A program made the position numbers and the translations under genes. Positions 62,186 to 64,000 of a DNA stretch of 64,000 nt are shown in pieces. The number at the start of each line of letters is the position of its first letter. Position 1 is the first letter of the stretch. A model generated the notes under the pieces. The model did not search any database, was not told where the DNA came from, and was given only the letters and a program-made list of their open reading frames with translations. The DNA comes from Nocardia amamiensis (GTDB taxonomy: Bacteria > Actinomycetota > Actinomycetes > Mycobacteriales > Mycobacteriaceae): positions 62,001-126,000 of the forward strand of contig NZ_JADLQX010000008.1 in NCBI RefSeq assembly GCF_015477605.1, written 5' to 3'.

Positions 62186-62371
62186 TTCGTCACCGGAACC
62201 GGGCGATCCACCACCTTTCAACACCCGCTGCGACCTTACTCTCGGCAACTCGAAGGTGTGTGCTGAATACGCGTCCGGTCGAGAGGTTCTGTCCCATCTC
62301 CGGGGACCATTTCAGGGGGATGGCGGTGACGGGCGCACCCAAGGCCAACGATACAAGCAGAGGTCTTTCCT

Positions 62372-62854
62372 ATGGACCACATAGCTTTTGGCGACACGCC
62401 ACTGTCCCGCGTCAACTACTACCGGCAGGTGTGTGACCTGCCCGCAGTCATCGACCCGCCCTGCATGGGCAGGATCATCATGCGCGCAACGCACGTGTGG
62501 GGGATCGTCATGCCCGCCCCGCTCGGTGCAGCGGTCAGAAAACATATGCGGCAACAGCATCCGAACGTTGGCCCGATAATGTCGCACCCACGGTCGAGGC
62601 GGTGGACCATCCTCACCAGACCCGACCTGCCCGACGAGGTGCGACTGTTCGCGGAACTGTATCGGCTGAATGTATCGATCGTCCGGACCGGAGGCACGAT
62701 TGCGTTGCCGAGCCCGGACCAGCGATCCGCGCATTTGCGGCTGTGGGTCGAACCGCCGAACTGCCCGTTTCGCCCATCCGGTCTGGTCGTGGTCGACGCC
62801 ATTCGAGCGTGTGCTGGGCCAGGCAAGCCCCCGAGGGCGGCGGCGCATGTCTGA
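62372..62854 (+). CDS. Nocardia-type protein of unknown function
   Basis: 160 residues. Conserved-looking segments are LPAVIDPPCMGRIIMRATHV, HPRSRRWTILTRPDLPDEVR, LFAELYRLNVSIVRTGGTIA and LPSPDQRSAHLRLWVEPP. The pattern recalls proteins placed next to XRE/TPR regulators in Nocardia, some of which are annotated as primase-polymerase N-terminal-like. I cannot confirm that. ATG at 62372. It overlaps the next gene by eight bases, so they are coexpressed, and is divergent from the regulator. Confidence 0.6.
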   Translation: MDHIAFGDTPLSRVNYYRQVCDLPAVIDPPCMGRIIMRATHVWGIVMPAPLGAAVRKHMRQQHPNVGPIMSHPRSRRWTILTRPDLPDEVRLFAELYRLNVSIVRTGGTIALPSPDQRSAHLRLWVEPPNCPFRPSGLVVVDAIRACAGPGKPPRAAAHV

Positions 62855-63110
62855 ATCCAGGCATAGGTCGGTGATGGGCAGCGCTGAACCCGCTGACGCC
62901 AACACATCTCCCAGACCGACCGAGCCCGATGTCCGCCTCAGTGTGTTCTGGCACGGCCTGCACCTCGAATTCGCCGCCTGCACCACGGCCGCACACGCAT
63001 TCGTCAAGGAGTGGCGGGCGGCCCACTACGGCGACGCGGTGGACGTCTTTCCGGACGGTCCGGAGGGCCTTCCTCGCCTCCCATGCGAACGTCTCTACCT
63101 CGAGTCATGA
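62847..63110 (+). CDS. Small unknown protein paired with the previous gene
   Basis: 87 residues. The core PDVRLSVFWHGLHLEFAACT and AFVKEWRAAHYGDAVDVFPD is compact and aromatic-rich. ATG at 62847 lies inside the end of the previous gene (ATGTCTGA). A role together with the neighbour is likely, but nothing tells which. Confidence 0.55.
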   Translation: MSESRHRSVMGSAEPADANTSPRPTEPDVRLSVFWHGLHLEFAACTTAAHAFVKEWRAAHYGDAVDVFPDGPEGLPRLPCERLYLES

Positions 63111-63206
63111 TCGGAGAAACGCCTCCGGCGTCGGCCGCTTCGGCGAGAGCGCGGCGCCGATCGTCTATTGCTTCGAGTGGGGCTTTGGCCAACCAGGGGC
63201 TGTCGA

Positions 63207-63743
63207 TTAGCCCTGCGCCAATTCCAGATACGGCTGTCCGAGGTGGCCCGGTGGCTGAACGGATTGGAAGCTGGAATCCGGCTGGAGAACATCGCCACTG
63301 TGCACGCGTCGGAATAGCTCGGACCCCTGCAAGTTGTGAATCGCCTGGATAGGGGTGGAGCCTGCGACGAAGATGTAGAAATTGTGGACGGTGTAGTCGA
63401 ACTTGAAGCTGGGGAGGTTGGACCAGCAGTATCCGGGGGTTCCTGCTACCGAGCTAAGCCTCTCCGCCGGCATACCGGACGATGCCATGACTAGGCGATC
63501 CCACTGGCCAGCCCACCCCGCGGCTTCCGTCAGTGTCCGCAGCGAATACGTTCCGGGTTGCGCGGCCAATTTGCGGATGACGCGCTCCAACTCGTCGGAA
63601 GAGCCCAGAGGCTCGGCCCGCGACTTCAGGTCGAAGGTCGCCGCGCACTGCGCAGCAGCCTCGTTGCGGTCATCCGACGGCGAGCACGCCGCACTGGCCA
63701 GCAGGCACCCTGTTACCGCCATGATTTGAAGTAAAGCACGCAC
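63207..63743 (-). CDS. Predicted lipoprotein of unknown function
   Basis: 178 residues from GTG 63743. The signal segment MAVTGCLLASAACSPSDDR has a lipobox (SAAC) at about residue 20. The mature part is polar and includes RTLTEAAGWAGQWDRLVMAS, a WSNLPSFKF strand and TPIQAIHNLQGSELFRR. It lies four bases after the stop of the gene that comes from the right edge, so the two form an operon. Confidence 0.6.
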   Translation of the reverse strand: MRALLQIMAVTGCLLASAACSPSDDRNEAAAQCAATFDLKSRAEPLGSSDELERVIRKLAAQPGTYSLRTLTEAAGWAGQWDRLVMASSGMPAERLSSVAGTPGYCWSNLPSFKFDYTVHNFYIFVAGSTPIQAIHNLQGSELFRRVHSGDVLQPDSSFQSVQPPGHLGQPYLELAQG

Positions 63744-63747
63744 GGGA

Positions 63748-64000
63748 TCACCGACCAGCCGGAAGTGGGATGTCAGCACGCGCAGGGTGCCCGTTTTCTT
63801 CCACTTCGACCTGGTTGCTCCATGCGACCTGGCCGTCCGGGTCGAGCACGATCGCACCTCCATTTTGGATTCGTTGATTGATCAATCGCTGTAGCTCTTC
63901 TGGTGAAGAATTCGGATTGTCGATGGCGATCTGTCGTCCAATCGAGTTGTTGTGCAGATCCATCGCTTCTCGCGCTGGGGGGTTCGCGCCCAGTCCTTCG
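63748..64000 (-). CDS. DUF6973-like protein, C-terminus only (right edge)
   Basis: The last 83 codons of a minus-strand gene that enters from beyond the right edge; the frame is open to base 64000. The segment EGLGANPPAREAMDLHNNSI followed by GRQIAIDNPNSSPEELQRLI resembles DUF6973-type proteins, with the MDLHNNxxGR element. The domain is found in secreted or toxin-like actinobacterial proteins. An internal ATG at 63963 is not a likely start. It is followed closely by the lipoprotein gene. Confidence 0.55.
   Translation of the reverse strand, partial: EGLGANPPAREAMDLHNNSIGRQIAIDNPNSSPEELQRLINQRIQNGGAIVLDPDGQVAWSNQVEVEENGHPARADIPLPAGR

Overview
The window reads as chromosomal DNA of a mycolic-acid actinomycete, most likely a Nocardia. 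It is very GC-rich and uses many GTG/TTG starts. The left 14.5 kb follows the Mycobacterium tuberculosis order Rv0816c-Rv0824c (thioredoxin-like, lmeA, glnR, mshD, phosphate transport, phoU, LCP protein, dus, desA1). Mycothiol and mycobactin/nocobactin genes are also present. The genus is an inference; no database search was possible.

Layout. 1-14.5 kb is a conserved core: lmeA and a thioredoxin-like gene, divergent glnR, mshD behind an exact 80-bp tandem repeat, a pstSCAB operon behind a clear PHO box, and phoU. Then come a decayed copy of a cell-wall LCP gene end with an IS30 scrap and a small secreted peptide, the intact LCP gene, dus and desA1. 15.2-31.9 kb is an integrated actinomycete conjugative element of about 16.7 kb. 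It lies between two copies of a 13-bp core (15200-15212 and 31908-31920) in the anticodon stem-loop of a host tRNA-Lys gene. That host gene is now split into two halves about 16.7 kb apart. The element carries its own complete tRNA-Lys(UUU) next to its tyrosine integrase. Its main operon (17344-28110, about 16 mostly overlapping genes) encodes an excisionase, a replication-relaxation protein, a coupling-type ATPase, a DUF2637 membrane protein and many unknown proteins. Five of these share a C-terminal tail of the form SALADYxxGxxLAD. A GntR regulator with matching operators sits at its head, a run of long palindromes follows its terminator, and an abortive-infection-like gene lies between the palindromes and the integrase.

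32.8-40.4 kb holds a TetR regulator, a tRNA-Glu/Asp/Phe cluster, a GAP-family membrane protein, polyprenol-phosphate mannosyltransferase and a plsB-plsC acyltransferase pair. 40.7-47.4 kb is the salicylate-priming part of a mycobactin/nocobactin cluster (salicylate synthase, salicyl-AMP ligase, phenyloxazoline NRPS), with DtxR/IdeR-type iron boxes in both promoter regions.

47.5-64 kb is mixed: SDR, an AhpD-like protein, DAHP synthase behind an aromatic-rich leader peptide, methyltransferase, acetyltransferase, two ECF41-type sigma factors, dapC, cold-shock protein, MerR regulator, FAD oxidoreductase, LysE exporter, a HigBA-type toxin-antitoxin with a frameshifted toxin, an XRE/TPR regulator and several unknown genes. 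ECF41-type promoters (TGTCACA-N16-C/TGTC) precede the AhpD-like gene, the second sigma gene and the oxidoreductase, so these probably form one regulon. A palindromic intergenic repeat with GGCTCGCGTCCGAGCG arms occurs four times between 36.3 and 51.3 kb.
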